From the NCBI RefSeq assembly GCF_005889735.1, contig NZ_VCKY01000108.1:1-34718 (forward strand): 34,718 nucleotides of DNA. Direction: 5' to 3'. Below are positions 7,277-14,620 of the stretch, piece after piece. The number at the start of each line of letters is the position of its first letter. The stretch's first letter is position 1. The translations under genes and the position numbers were made by a program. This DNA is from Nonomuraea turkmeniaca (GTDB lineage Bacteria > Actinomycetota > Actinomycetes > Streptosporangiales > Streptosporangiaceae). The notes beneath the pieces were generated by a model that saw only the letters and a list, made by a program, of their open reading frames with translations, ran no database searches and had not been told where the DNA came from.

Positions 7277-8416
7277 ATGTCGATGTCAGCCATGGCCAGA
7301 CCCCCGCGCCTCTCGGGCAACCTACCGGCCGAAGCGACCAGCTTCATCGGCCGCCGCCGCGAGCTGGCGGACGTCAGGAGCAAGCTCACCGAGGCTCGGC
7401 TGGTCTGTCTCGTCGGGCCGGGCGGCGTCGGCAAGACCCGCCTGGCGATCCGGATGGCGGCCGGTCTCGGCCGCGCCTTCCCCGGCGGCGCATGGCTGGT
7501 GGAGCTGGCCGATGTACGGGATCCCGCACGGGTCGGCGACGCCGTCACGGCGGCCCTGGACCTGCGGGACCAGGCGGCGGCCGGCCCGCCGGCCCACCTG
7601 CTGTCCTACCTGCGGGACAAGAAGCTGCTTCTGGTGGTCGACAACTGCGAGCACCTGCTGGACGCGACCGCCCGGCTCGTGACGGAGATCCTCAGGGCCG
7701 CGCCCGGCGTACGGGTGCTGGCCACCAGCCGGGAGCCGCTGTCGGCCCCGGGCGAGCACGTGGTCCCGGTCCCGCCGCTCGAACTCCCGCACGCGGACGT
7801 GCCTCTCGCGCGGGTCCGGCAGAACGAGGCGGTCATGTTGTTCGCGGAACGGGCCGCGGCCGGATCAGGCGCCTTTGAGCTGACCGCCGCGAACCAGGCG
7901 GCCGTGGTCGACCTGTGCCGCCGCCTCGACGGCCTGCCGCTGGCGATCGAGCTGGCCGCCGTCAGAACCCGCGTCCTCACCGCCGAGCAGATCCTCGATC
8001 GCCTGACCGACCGGTTCAGCCTGCTCACCGGGGGAGGCCGGGCCGCGCTGCCGCGCCACCAGACGCTGCGTACCACCATCGACTGGAGCCACGACCTGCT
8101 TGCGGCGGACGAGCAGACGCTGCTGAGGCGGTTGTGCGTGTTCGCCGGCAGGTTCACCCTCGAGGACATCGAGGCGGTCTGCGCCTCCGGCGACGTGCTG
8201 GACCTGCTGGCCTCGCTCGTCGGCAAATCCCTGGTGCTGAAGGAGGACGTCAAGGGCACGGCGTGCTACCACCTTCACGAGACGATCCGCGAATACGCCA
8301 GACTCAGGCTGCGCGAGGCCGGCGAGGAGGACTTCGTCGAACGGCGCTGCGCCGGGTACTACGAATCGACGTGCCGGCGATCCGCGGCCGAAGTCCGGCA
8401 CCGGACCGGGCGATGA
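7277..8416 (+). CDS. NB-ARC ATPase part of a LuxR-family regulator (N-terminal fragment)
   Basis: About 379 residues from ATG 7277; ATG 7292 is an alternative start. The conserved leader SGNLPAEATSFIGRRREL is followed by a P-loop GPGGVGKT (47-54), Walker B LLVVDNCEHLLD, ATSREPL, RLDGLPLAIELAA and the winged-helix part TTIDWSHDLL and LVGKSLVL. This is the ATPase half of large actinobacterial LuxR regulators, usually ~700-800 residues with a TPR region and C-terminal helix-turn-helix. Here the frame ends after SAAEVRHRTGR, where homologues continue into the TPR region. The next ORF supplies the rest in another frame. The missing stretch suggests an internal deletion of several tens of codons that changed the frame. 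The gene is probably inactive unless the halves work as two proteins. Confidence 0.8.
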   Translation: MSMSAMARPPRLSGNLPAEATSFIGRRRELADVRSKLTEARLVCLVGPGGVGKTRLAIRMAAGLGRAFPGGAWLVELADVRDPARVGDAVTAALDLRDQAAAGPPAHLLSYLRDKKLLLVVDNCEHLLDATARLVTEILRAAPGVRVLATSREPLSAPGEHVVPVPPLELPHADVPLARVRQNEAVMLFAERAAAGSGAFELTAANQAAVVDLCRRLDGLPLAIELAAVRTRVLTAEQILDRLTDRFSLLTGGGRAALPRHQTLRTTIDWSHDLLAADEQTLLRRLCVFAGRFTLEDIEAVCASGDVLDLLASLVGKSLVLKEDVKGTACYHLHETIREYARLRLREAGEEDFVERRCAGYYESTCRRSAAEVRHRTGR

Positions 8417-9285
8417 CCGCGGCGAAGGAGGCAGGACAGCTCAGCCTGCTGTCGCAGTCGCTCTCCCTGGCCTCGATCGCCGCACACACGGCCGGCGACC
8501 GAACCGAGGCCGGCCGCCTGTCCGACGAGGCCCACACCCTCGCCACGGCCGTCGACGACCTGCCGGCGACTCTCATGGTGCTCCAGTCGCGCGCGCTCAA
8601 CGGGCTGTCCGAGGGCGACCTCGACATCGTCAGATCCGTGTCGGCACAAGGCGTGCGGCTCAGCCGGGAGGCGGGCGACCTCTACAGCCTCGGCATGATG
8701 TCACTGAACCTCGGCGCCGCCACCCTGATCGCCGGCGACCTCGACGGCGCGAAGCCGCTGCTCGCGGAGGCCTTGCGCATCGCGCACCGGATCGACGACC
8801 GGGTGGCGCAGTATTGCCTGCTCGACGCCTTGGCGTACCAGGCCGCGCGCGCCGGCCGGCCGCGGCTCGCCGCGCGGCTGCTCGGGGCCGCGGAAACCGT
8901 GCGTACGGGCGCCGGCGCGAGCATCCTGCCCTATCTCGCCCCGCTCGTGACGCAGGCCGGGGAATCGGCTACCGCGGCACTCGGAGCAGCGGGGTTCGAG
9001 GCCGAGCTCGAGGCGGGAAATCGGTTGGGCATCGACGCCGCGATCAGGCTGGCTCTGGGCGAGCCGGACCCCGTCGCCGCACCCGGCGCGAGGGCGACGC
9101 CGCTCGGAAAACGGGAGGCGGAGGTCGCCCGGCTGGTCGCCGACGGCCTGAGCAACAGACAGATCGGCGCGCGCCTGTTCATTTCCGAGCACACCGTCGA
9201 CAGCCACATCCGCAACATTCTGGACAAGCTCGGATTCAACTCACGCACGCAGATCGCCGCCTGGATGGCGGCGTCCGATCACTAG
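8413..9285 (+). CDS. TPR plus LuxR helix-turn-helix part of the split regulator (C-terminal fragment)
   Basis: 290 residues from ATG 8413, which overlaps the TGA of the preceding fragment as ATGA. The TPR-like region includes AKEAGQLSLLSQSLSLASIAA, GDLYSLGMMSLNLG and AARLLGAAE. The C-terminal LuxR/GerE helix-turn-helix runs TPLGKREAEVARLVADGLSN to HTVDSHIRNILDKLG. With the previous ORF it covers most of a full-length ATP-dependent LuxR regulator, minus a segment at the junction. The helix-turn-helix itself looks intact, so a truncated DNA-binding protein could still be made by translational coupling. Its stop shares the CTAG at 9282-9285 with the convergent methyltransferase gene. Confidence 0.8.
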   Translation: MTAAKEAGQLSLLSQSLSLASIAAHTAGDRTEAGRLSDEAHTLATAVDDLPATLMVLQSRALNGLSEGDLDIVRSVSAQGVRLSREAGDLYSLGMMSLNLGAATLIAGDLDGAKPLLAEALRIAHRIDDRVAQYCLLDALAYQAARAGRPRLAARLLGAAETVRTGAGASILPYLAPLVTQAGESATAALGAAGFEAELEAGNRLGIDAAIRLALGEPDPVAAPGARATPLGKREAEVARLVADGLSNRQIGARLFISEHTVDSHIRNILDKLGFNSRTQIAAWMAASDH

Positions 9286-10115
9286 CGCGGCTTACGTGCG
9301 ACCGCCCCCACGAACGTGTGGTACGTGATGCCGGGCTCGGCCCGGTCCTCGGCCTCCGGCCGCCACTCGGGCAGTGGCACCAGCCCCGGCTCGACCAGCT
9401 CCAGCCCGTCGAAGTACGCGAGGATCTCCTCGCGAGTACGCCACCGCCCCGTCCCCAGCGTCTCGTTGAAGATCTTCTCGACCGCGTACGCCTGCCTGGA
9501 CACCTCGGGGTGGGCCTCGCCCGGGTTGTGGAAGTGCGACACGGCCAGATAGCTGCCCGGGGGCAGGCGTTCCACGAGGCGCGCGGTGACCCCGCCCGGG
9601 TCCTCGTGGTCGGCCAGGTGATGCAGGATCGCGAACATCAGCAACGCCACCGGCTTGGTGAAGTCGATGAGCCGCGTCACATCGGGATGGCCGAGGATCG
9701 CCTCCGGGTCCTTGAGGTCGGCCTCGACCACCGTGGTGGTGTCGTCCACGGCCAGCAGCGCTCGGCCGTGCACCAGCACGATCGGGTCGTGGTCCACATA
9801 GACGACGTGCGCGCCGGGAGCGACCGTATGGGCGATCTCGTGCACGTTCCCCTGTGTCGGCAGGCCCGATCCGATGTCCAGGAACTGCCGGATTCCGGCC
9901 TCGCCCGCCAGATACCGCACCACGCGGGCGAGGAACTCCCGGTTGGCCCGCGCCGCCTCCGGCGCGTCCGGCGCCACTTTGAATGCCAGGCGCGCCATTT
10001 GCCGGTCGGCCTCGAAGTTGTCCTTGCCACCAAGCATGAAGTCGTACACGCGGGCCACACTGGGCTTGTTGGTGTCGATTCCCAGCGGCGCGCGCTCCTG
10101 CTCGCGGTCGGACAC
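9282..10115 (-). CDS. SAM-dependent methyltransferase, DUF574 (Methyltransf_19) family, copy 1
   Basis: 277 residues from GTG 10115, which has AAGGAG 6 bases upstream. This start also aligns with that of the paralogue at 22505; ATG 10148 would add 11 residues. Family features are the N-terminal KPSVARVYDFMLGGKDNFEAD, the SAM-binding FLDIGSGLPTQGNVHE, VVYVDHDPIVL and the C-terminal EPGITYHTFVGAVAR. The family is very expanded in Streptomyces and Streptosporangiaceae; its substrates are mostly unknown. It follows the lacI gene on the same strand with a 100-bp gap. The whole protein is closely similar to the second copy in this window. Confidence 0.92.
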   Translation of the reverse strand: MSDREQERAPLGIDTNKPSVARVYDFMLGGKDNFEADRQMARLAFKVAPDAPEAARANREFLARVVRYLAGEAGIRQFLDIGSGLPTQGNVHEIAHTVAPGAHVVYVDHDPIVLVHGRALLAVDDTTTVVEADLKDPEAILGHPDVTRLIDFTKPVALLMFAILHHLADHEDPGGVTARLVERLPPGSYLAVSHFHNPGEAHPEVSRQAYAVEKIFNETLGTGRWRTREEILAYFDGLELVEPGLVPLPEWRPEAEDRAEPGITYHTFVGAVARKPR

Positions 10116-10175
10116 GGTCGGCTCCTTGGCGTTAATTGGGCTTTGCATGATCGTACGATGTCGGATCCCGAAATA

Positions 10176-10191
10176 TCCCTACTTTCAGGGA
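10176..10191 (-). terminator. Weak hairpin after lacI
   Basis: TCCCT and AGGGA pair around a 6-base loop about 25 bases beyond the lacI stop. Read on the minus strand it is followed by TATTT. The stem is only 5 bp, so any termination would be partial. Confidence 0.25.
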
Positions 10192-10215
10192 ATGCGTCAC
10201 ACGGGTCCCATCGGA

Positions 10216-11214
10216 TCAGGCCGATTCTCTGACCACTAATTCCGTCGGCAGTATCACCGGATCGACGTGCTTCGCCCCGTCGAGCAGAGCGAACAGCAGC
10301 CGGATGGTCTCCTGTGCCATCTCGGCCAGCGGCTGCCTGATCGTGGTCAGCGGCGGATGCGTCGAGAGCGCCACCGACGAGTCGTCGAACCCGCCCACCG
10401 CCACGTCGTCGGGCACACGACGACCGGCCGCACGCAGCGCGGCCAGCGCCCCGGCGGCCATCAGGTCTGAGGCCACGAACACCGCGTCGACGTCCGGCGA
10501 ACGTTCGAGGAGCTCCGTCATCGCCCGCTCGCCGCTGTCCTGCGTCCAGTCGCCGTGCGCGATCAGCTTCGTGGTCGCCTTGCGGCCGAGCACCTCGGCG
10601 AAGCCCTCGAGCCGCTGGATGCCTCCAGGAGTGTCCATCGGCCCGGTGATCATGGCGATGCGCTTGCGGCCCTGGCCGACGAAGTACTCCGTCATCTGCC
10701 GGGCGCCGAGCCGCTCGTCGGCGGCCGCGTACGGGATGACGTTCTCGTGGCCGATGACGGCGCCGCAGGAGACGGCGGGCGGGGCTCCGGAGCTGAGCGC
10801 CTCAACCAGCGGGTCGCTGGCGTGAGTCGAGACCAGCAGGACGCCGTCGGCGTGGCCGCCCCGGACGTAGCGGACCACCCGCTCGCGGTCGCCCTCGTCG
10901 CCGGCCATCATCATGACCAGCGACAGGTCCCGCTCGGCCAGCATCCTGATCGCGACCCGGATGAGCGTGCTGTAGTTGGGGTCCTCGAACAGCTTCTCGT
11001 GCGGCTCGGACAGCACCATCGCCACCGACCCGGTCCGCTGCGTGACCAGGCTGCGGGCGGCCCGGTTGACGACGTAGCCGGTCTCCGAGATGGCCCGCTC
11101 GACCGCCACGCGTGCCGCCGGGCTGACGTACTTGTCGCCGTTGAGAAGACGGGACACCGTGCCGCGGGACACGCCCGCGGCGGCGGCGACGTCGTGGATC
11201 GTAGGGCGCTTCAT
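10216..11214 (-). CDS. LacI-family transcriptional repressor of the galactan locus (GanR-like)
   Basis: 332 residues from ATG 11214. The N-terminal LacI helix-turn-helix reads MKRPTIHDVAAAAGVSRGTV, followed by the hinge region and a periplasmic-binding-like sugar domain (VDAVFVASDLMAAGALAALR, VAVGGFDDSSVA, TTIRQP). LacI proteins bind short palindromes with a central CG, and two such palindromes precede the adjacent transporter and galactosidase genes. The gene lies downstream of the importer operon on the same strand, but an IscB element now separates them. The 30 bases before ATG 11214 belong to a hairpin-rich element end and show no Shine-Dalgarno sequence, so its expression may be altered. 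Confidence 0.92.
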   Translation of the reverse strand: MKRPTIHDVAAAAGVSRGTVSRLLNGDKYVSPAARVAVERAISETGYVVNRAARSLVTQRTGSVAMVLSEPHEKLFEDPNYSTLIRVAIRMLAERDLSLVMMMAGDEGDRERVVRYVRGGHADGVLLVSTHASDPLVEALSSGAPPAVSCGAVIGHENVIPYAAADERLGARQMTEYFVGQGRKRIAMITGPMDTPGGIQRLEGFAEVLGRKATTKLIAHGDWTQDSGERAMTELLERSPDVDAVFVASDLMAAGALAALRAAGRRVPDDVAVGGFDDSSVALSTHPPLTTIRQPLAEMAQETIRLLFALLDGAKHVDPVILPTELVVRESA

Positions 11215-11224
11215 GAGATGTCTG

Positions 11225-11262
11225 GGGCTGAAACCCCGGGCGTCAGCCCGAGGAGGACGCCC
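11225..11262. repeat. Alternative hairpins at the right end of the IscB element
   Basis: GGGCTGA (11225-11231) pairs perfectly with TCAGCCC (11243-11249), and GGGCGTC (11238-11244) pairs with GACGCCC (11256-11262). The two structures exclude each other. IS200/IS605 ends are recognised as single-strand hairpins, so one of these is probably the right-end recognition structure. The iscB stop codon (11243-11245) lies inside. Confidence 0.5.
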
Positions 11263-12553
11263 TTCCCTCCTTCTGCGTGGTGTAGGCGTAGCCGTCCGCT
11301 CGCTGGAGGAGGCGGAAGTGACGATGGTGGACGCCTTGAACAGTTCCGTGGATGGTCGTGACGTTGAAGTAGCCATTGGTGCGGGCGGCGACGCGCCCGA
11401 TATGGGTCCCTTGTTTCTTGCCAGTGGGCACGACGGCTCGGGCGAAATCTCCGGTCTGGAAGCCGAAATACAGTTTCCGGCGGGGCATTCGGAGGCGGGG
11501 GAAACCATACTTGTCGAGTCGAGTGCGAGCGTGCGTTCCGCGGCCGGCGCATCCGGCGACCAGCACTGCGGACACGGTCTCGCTGATCGAATCGAGCTTG
11601 CCCACGGCCAGGGCGTCCAGCGTGTGGGTCTTCGGCAGGTGATTTCGGGTGCGGTTCCACTTCGTTCGTCCACCCGAGGCCACATGCGTGGGCAGGCGGC
11701 TGTCGAGTGCTCGCCACAGCGCCCAGCGGGTGGACTGCGCGGCTGCCGCGTCCCGAAGCGGTGCCTTGGCCTGTGCGATGATCTTCGCCAGCAGTTCCGG
11801 CTTGCGGGTGAGGAAATCTTCGATTGGGCGGTTGCCCTTGGCCTGGTTGCAGGACACGCAGGCCAGGGTGAGGTTGGAGACGCGGTCGGATCCTCCCCTG
11901 CTGCGGGGGTGGATGTGGTCGATGTTCAACGGCATTCCGCTGCTACCGCAGTAAGCGCAGGCCCGTCCCCACTTGGCCAGCAGGTACTCGCGGACCTCGG
12001 TTCCGTGGAGGGTGCCGAGCTGATACTCGACGCCTTCCAGGGGCTTCCCAGCGGCGATGGCGTGGGTGTCGAACGCAGCCCGTTCTATATGGACCGCCCG
12101 TACCGGTGCCCAACGAACCAGCCGGTCGATCCACGAGACGGTAGTGATCACCCGATGTCGCAGCGATGGCGGGAGCCAGCCTGGCGGCCGGGTGCGGTTG
12201 GAGAACCGAGGGGCGCGGTAGCGGAGATTTTGGGTACGGCGGCGTCGCCGGTAGGCGGCCCGCTGCTGCAGCATTTTCCGGATCGTGGCGCCGCGGTGGT
12301 CGAGCTGGATCGCGAACCTGGCGCGGCGCTCGCCGGCCTGCGCTGTGAACACCGAGACGCCGGTGTGCTGGGAGCCGGGGTCAACGCCCATCTCTACTCC
12401 GTCGACCTCTGAGGAGTCAATGGAACGGTCCTTGAGACGGATGACGAACGGCGTATGCCGGTGGACAACAGCACGTCCCTTCTTGAGCAACTGACGTGCC
12501 CTGGCAGGGGTGCAGGGCTGCAGCGGACGTCCATGCTTATCGAGCACGAACAC
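11243..12553 (-). CDS. iscB: RNA-guided endonuclease IscB (RuvC-HNH)
   Basis: About 436 residues if it starts at GTG 12553. The frame stays open to TTG 12787, with GTG 12646 between, but homology starts at FVLDKHGRPLQP and the upstream DNA is better explained as omega-RNA. In order: PLMP-type N-terminal domain (1-40), RuvC-I EMGVDPGSQHTG (Asp58), arginine-rich bridge helix AYRRRRRTQNLRYRAPRF (100-117), RuvC-II HIERAAFD (Glu157), HNH with zinc pairs CAYC/CVSC, DHIHPRSRGG and Asn227 (199-242), RuvC-III KTHTLDALAVG (His310, Asp313), then a C-terminal target-adjacent-motif-reading region. All catalytic residues are present. IscB cuts both DNA strands at sites chosen by an omega-RNA guide and is the ancestor class of Cas9. 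An SD-like GGGAGGCGGG lies ~20 bases before GTG 12553, brought closer if the intervening hairpin folds. Confidence 0.93.
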   Translation of the reverse strand: MFVLDKHGRPLQPCTPARARQLLKKGRAVVHRHTPFVIRLKDRSIDSSEVDGVEMGVDPGSQHTGVSVFTAQAGERRARFAIQLDHRGATIRKMLQQRAAYRRRRRTQNLRYRAPRFSNRTRPPGWLPPSLRHRVITTVSWIDRLVRWAPVRAVHIERAAFDTHAIAAGKPLEGVEYQLGTLHGTEVREYLLAKWGRACAYCGSSGMPLNIDHIHPRSRGGSDRVSNLTLACVSCNQAKGNRPIEDFLTRKPELLAKIIAQAKAPLRDAAAAQSTRWALWRALDSRLPTHVASGGRTKWNRTRNHLPKTHTLDALAVGKLDSISETVSAVLVAGCAGRGTHARTRLDKYGFPRLRMPRRKLYFGFQTGDFARAVVPTGKKQGTHIGRVAARTNGYFNVTTIHGTVQGVHHRHFRLLQRADGYAYTTQKEGRASSSG

Positions 12554-12557
12554 ATAC

Positions 12558-12880
12558 GGGTGGGACTCACGTCCCGCCTCCCGAACCGGGTGGTCCGGGG
12601 TGGCGCCCCCGGCAGCAGGTGAACTGCCAGAGGTCTCACCTCGCACATGTCCCGCGCCCGGTGCCTTACGGCCTTCGAGCCCCGTTTCGTCCCTGATCCC
12701 GGGGTTGTCTGCTGACTCGAATTCGAGAGCGCGCTGCTGGTGAGGCACAGCGCGGTCGGTCTGCTGTCGTACGCGGAACGTAGCCAACGTCGGTCACCCC
12801 CTCAATGGTTGTTGGCTGGTGCTGGTAACACTTGTGCTTTCGCCCCCTTGGGGACGTAAGCCCCGCTTTCGGGCGGGGAT
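12558..12880 (-). ncRNA. Putative omega-RNA (HEARO-type) of the IscB element
   Basis: The ~320 bases directly 5' of iscB are rich in perfect stems: GGGAC/GTCCC (12562-12575, tetraloop), GGCAG/CTGCC (12611-12628), GAGGT/ACCTC (12630-12642), CGCGCTG/CAGCGCG (12730-12754), AGCCAAC/GTTGGCT (12782-12817) and CCCCGC/GCGGGG (12861-12878). In characterised systems the omega-RNA is encoded exactly here, with its scaffold next to the ORF and its guide at the 5' end at the element boundary. If that holds, the guide would come from the last bases of the permease gene around 12880-12900. Limits and folding are inferred by eye; a covariance-model search was not possible. Confidence 0.65.
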
Positions 12881-12884
12881 CCGG

Positions 12885-13748
12885 TTACTTGACGGCTCCG
12901 GAGGACAGGTCGGTCCTCCAGTATCGCTGCATCGTGAGGAAGAGCGCGATCAAGGGGACCAGCGACAGGAAGGCCCCGGTCAGGATCAGGTTGTACAGCG
13001 ACGGCTGGTTCGCCCCCGACTGCAGCAACGTGAACAACCCGACCGTGAGCGGGAACTTGCCGTCGTCGCCCAGCATGATGAACGGCAGCAGGAAGTTGTT
13101 CCAGATCGCCACGAACTGGAACAGGAAGATCGTCACCATGCCGGGCACCATCAGCGGCATCGCCACTCGCGACATCAGCCGCCACTCACCGGCCCCGTCG
13201 ATGCGCCCCGCCTCCAGCAGCGAGTCGGGGATGGCCGCCGCGGCGTAGATGCGGGCCAGGTAGATGCTGTACGGGTGCAGGATCTGCGGCAGCAGGACGG
13301 CCCAGTAGCTGTCGGCCAGACCGATCTTGGAGAACAGCAGGTACTGCGGGATCGCCAGCACCACAGCCGGCACCAGGATGCCGCCGATGAGCAGGTTGAA
13401 GATCAGGTTCCTGCCGGGGAAGCGGTACTTGGCGAGCGCGTACCCCGACACCGCCGAGACCGCGGTGGACAGCAGCGCACCGCCGCCCGCGTAGATCAGC
13501 GTGTTGCCCGCCCACAACCAGAACACCCCGTCGCGGTAGGCGAACAGGTCCGCCACGTTGTCGAAGAAGCCGGTCCCGAAGGCCAGCGTCGAGGTGCTGA
13601 ACAGCTCGGCCGGTGACTTGGTGGCCGCGATCAGCACCCAGAGCACCGGGAACAGGCAGTAGATCGCGCCGATCAGCAGCAGGGCCGTCGGCGCCAGGCC
13701 GGCGAGCGCCCCACCGCCGCGCGGCCTGCGATGCGAGACAGTGGTCAT
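12885..13748 (-). CDS. CUT1 sugar ABC transporter permease 2 (MalG type)
   Basis: 287 residues from ATG 13748, which overlaps the TGA of permease 1 (TGATG). There are six predicted membrane helices (first GLAPTALLLIGAIYCLFPVL). The cytoplasmic coupling loop EAGRIDGAGEWRLMSRVAMPLM matches the EAA motif of MalG-type permeases, and the C-terminus QRYWRTDLSSGAVK is typical of the family. With permease 1 and the lipoprotein it imports oligosaccharides, here probably galacto-oligosaccharides. No ATPase gene accompanies them. In actinomycetes such importers usually share an MsiK-type ATPase encoded elsewhere. Confidence 0.95.
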   Translation of the reverse strand: MTTVSHRRPRGGGALAGLAPTALLLIGAIYCLFPVLWVLIAATKSPAELFSTSTLAFGTGFFDNVADLFAYRDGVFWLWAGNTLIYAGGGALLSTAVSAVSGYALAKYRFPGRNLIFNLLIGGILVPAVVLAIPQYLLFSKIGLADSYWAVLLPQILHPYSIYLARIYAAAAIPDSLLEAGRIDGAGEWRLMSRVAMPLMVPGMVTIFLFQFVAIWNNFLLPFIMLGDDGKFPLTVGLFTLLQSGANQPSLYNLILTGAFLSLVPLIALFLTMQRYWRTDLSSGAVK

Positions 13749-14620
13749 CAGCCCTCCCCGAAGGCGCGGTTGCGGACCACGCGCAGGAACCCGAACGACA
13801 GGACGAGCGAGATCGCCGCGATGACGATCGACGTGGCGGCGGCCGAGTACAGGTCGCCGGTGACGAACGCGTCGCGGTAGACCTTCATGAGCGGGCTCCA
13901 CGTGGAGCTGATCGTGTTGGTCAGCGGCCGCAGGGTCGTCGGCTCGGTGAACACCTGGATCGTGGCGATGATCGAGAACACTGTGGTCAGGATGATCGCC
14001 GGGGTCAGGATCGGGATCTTGACCCGGAGCGCGATCTGGAACTCGGAGGCGCCGTCGAGCCGCGCGGCCTCGTACAGGTCGCGCGGGATGGCCCTGAGCG
14101 TGGTGTAGAGCACGAGCATGTTGAAGCCGACCCCGCCCCACACCGCCACGTTCGCCATGGAGTACGTGACGGTGGTGGCGCCCAGGAAGTCGATGTCCAG
14201 GATCTCCCTGATCGGGCTGAGCGAGGGCAGGTAGAGGAACCCCCAGAGCAGGGTGGCCGCCACCCCCGGCACGGCGTACGGCAGGAAGATCGCGATTCGG
14301 GAGATCTGCGCCAGCCGCACCCGCGCCGAGTCGAGCAACAACGCGAACAGCAGTGCCAGTCCGAGCATCACGACCAGCACGAGCGTGCCGTAGCCGAGCA
14401 CCCGCAGCCACCCGTTCCACAACTCGGCGTCGGCCAGGGCGGCGGCGAAGTTGTCGAACCCGACGAACACCTCGCGCCGCGAGCCTTTCCCGAGGCCGAG
14501 CCCCGACACCTTCGTCCTGAGCATCGCCAGGTAGACGGTGTAGCCGATGGGCACGGCCAGGAAGAGTGTGAACAGGACGATGGCGGGCGTCAGGAACAGA
14601 TAGGGCGCTGAACGCTTCAT
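13748..14620 (-). CDS. CUT1 sugar ABC transporter permease 1 (MalF type)
   Basis: 290 residues from ATG 14620, overlapping the stop of the lipoprotein gene (ATGA, 14617-14620). It begins with the membrane helix YLFLTPAIVLFTLFLAVPIG. The MalF-type coupling motif YEAARLDGASEFQIALRVKIP is clear, and other helices include FLPYAVPGVAATLLWGFLY. Its neighbours and the shared operator make galacto-oligosaccharides the likely cargo. Confidence 0.95.
   Translation of the reverse strand: MKRSAPYLFLTPAIVLFTLFLAVPIGYTVYLAMLRTKVSGLGLGKGSRREVFVGFDNFAAALADAELWNGWLRVLGYGTLVLVVMLGLALLFALLLDSARVRLAQISRIAIFLPYAVPGVAATLLWGFLYLPSLSPIREILDIDFLGATTVTYSMANVAVWGGVGFNMLVLYTTLRAIPRDLYEAARLDGASEFQIALRVKIPILTPAIILTTVFSIIATIQVFTEPTTLRPLTNTISSTWSPLMKVYRDAFVTGDLYSAAATSIVIAAISLVLSFGFLRVVRNRAFGEG

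Larger units (their letters stand above)
11215..12884 (-). mobile_element. IscB-bearing IS200/IS605-type element without transposase (approximate ends)
   Basis: The element fills the space between the permease stop codon (12885-12887) and the lacI start codon (11214). It contains one gene, iscB, preceded by a structured non-coding region. No TnpA transposase is present, so it is non-autonomous, as is common for IscB elements. Subterminal hairpins occur at both ends: 12861-12878 at the left end, and 11225-11249 or the alternative 11238-11262 at the right end. Exact ends cannot be set without an empty-site comparison. Both flanking genes have intact-looking ends, so the insertion was precise or tolerated. 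Confidence 0.65.

Noticed and set aside
10116..10148. ATG 10148 as start of the first DUF574 gene
   Set aside because: GTG 10115 has AAGGAG at 6-base spacing and matches the start of the paralogue; no ribosome-binding site is seen for 10148.
12554..12787. N-terminal extension of iscB up to TTG 12787
   Set aside because: The residues before FVLDKHG have no family similarity, while the DNA forms many perfect stems, which fits omega-RNA rather than protein.
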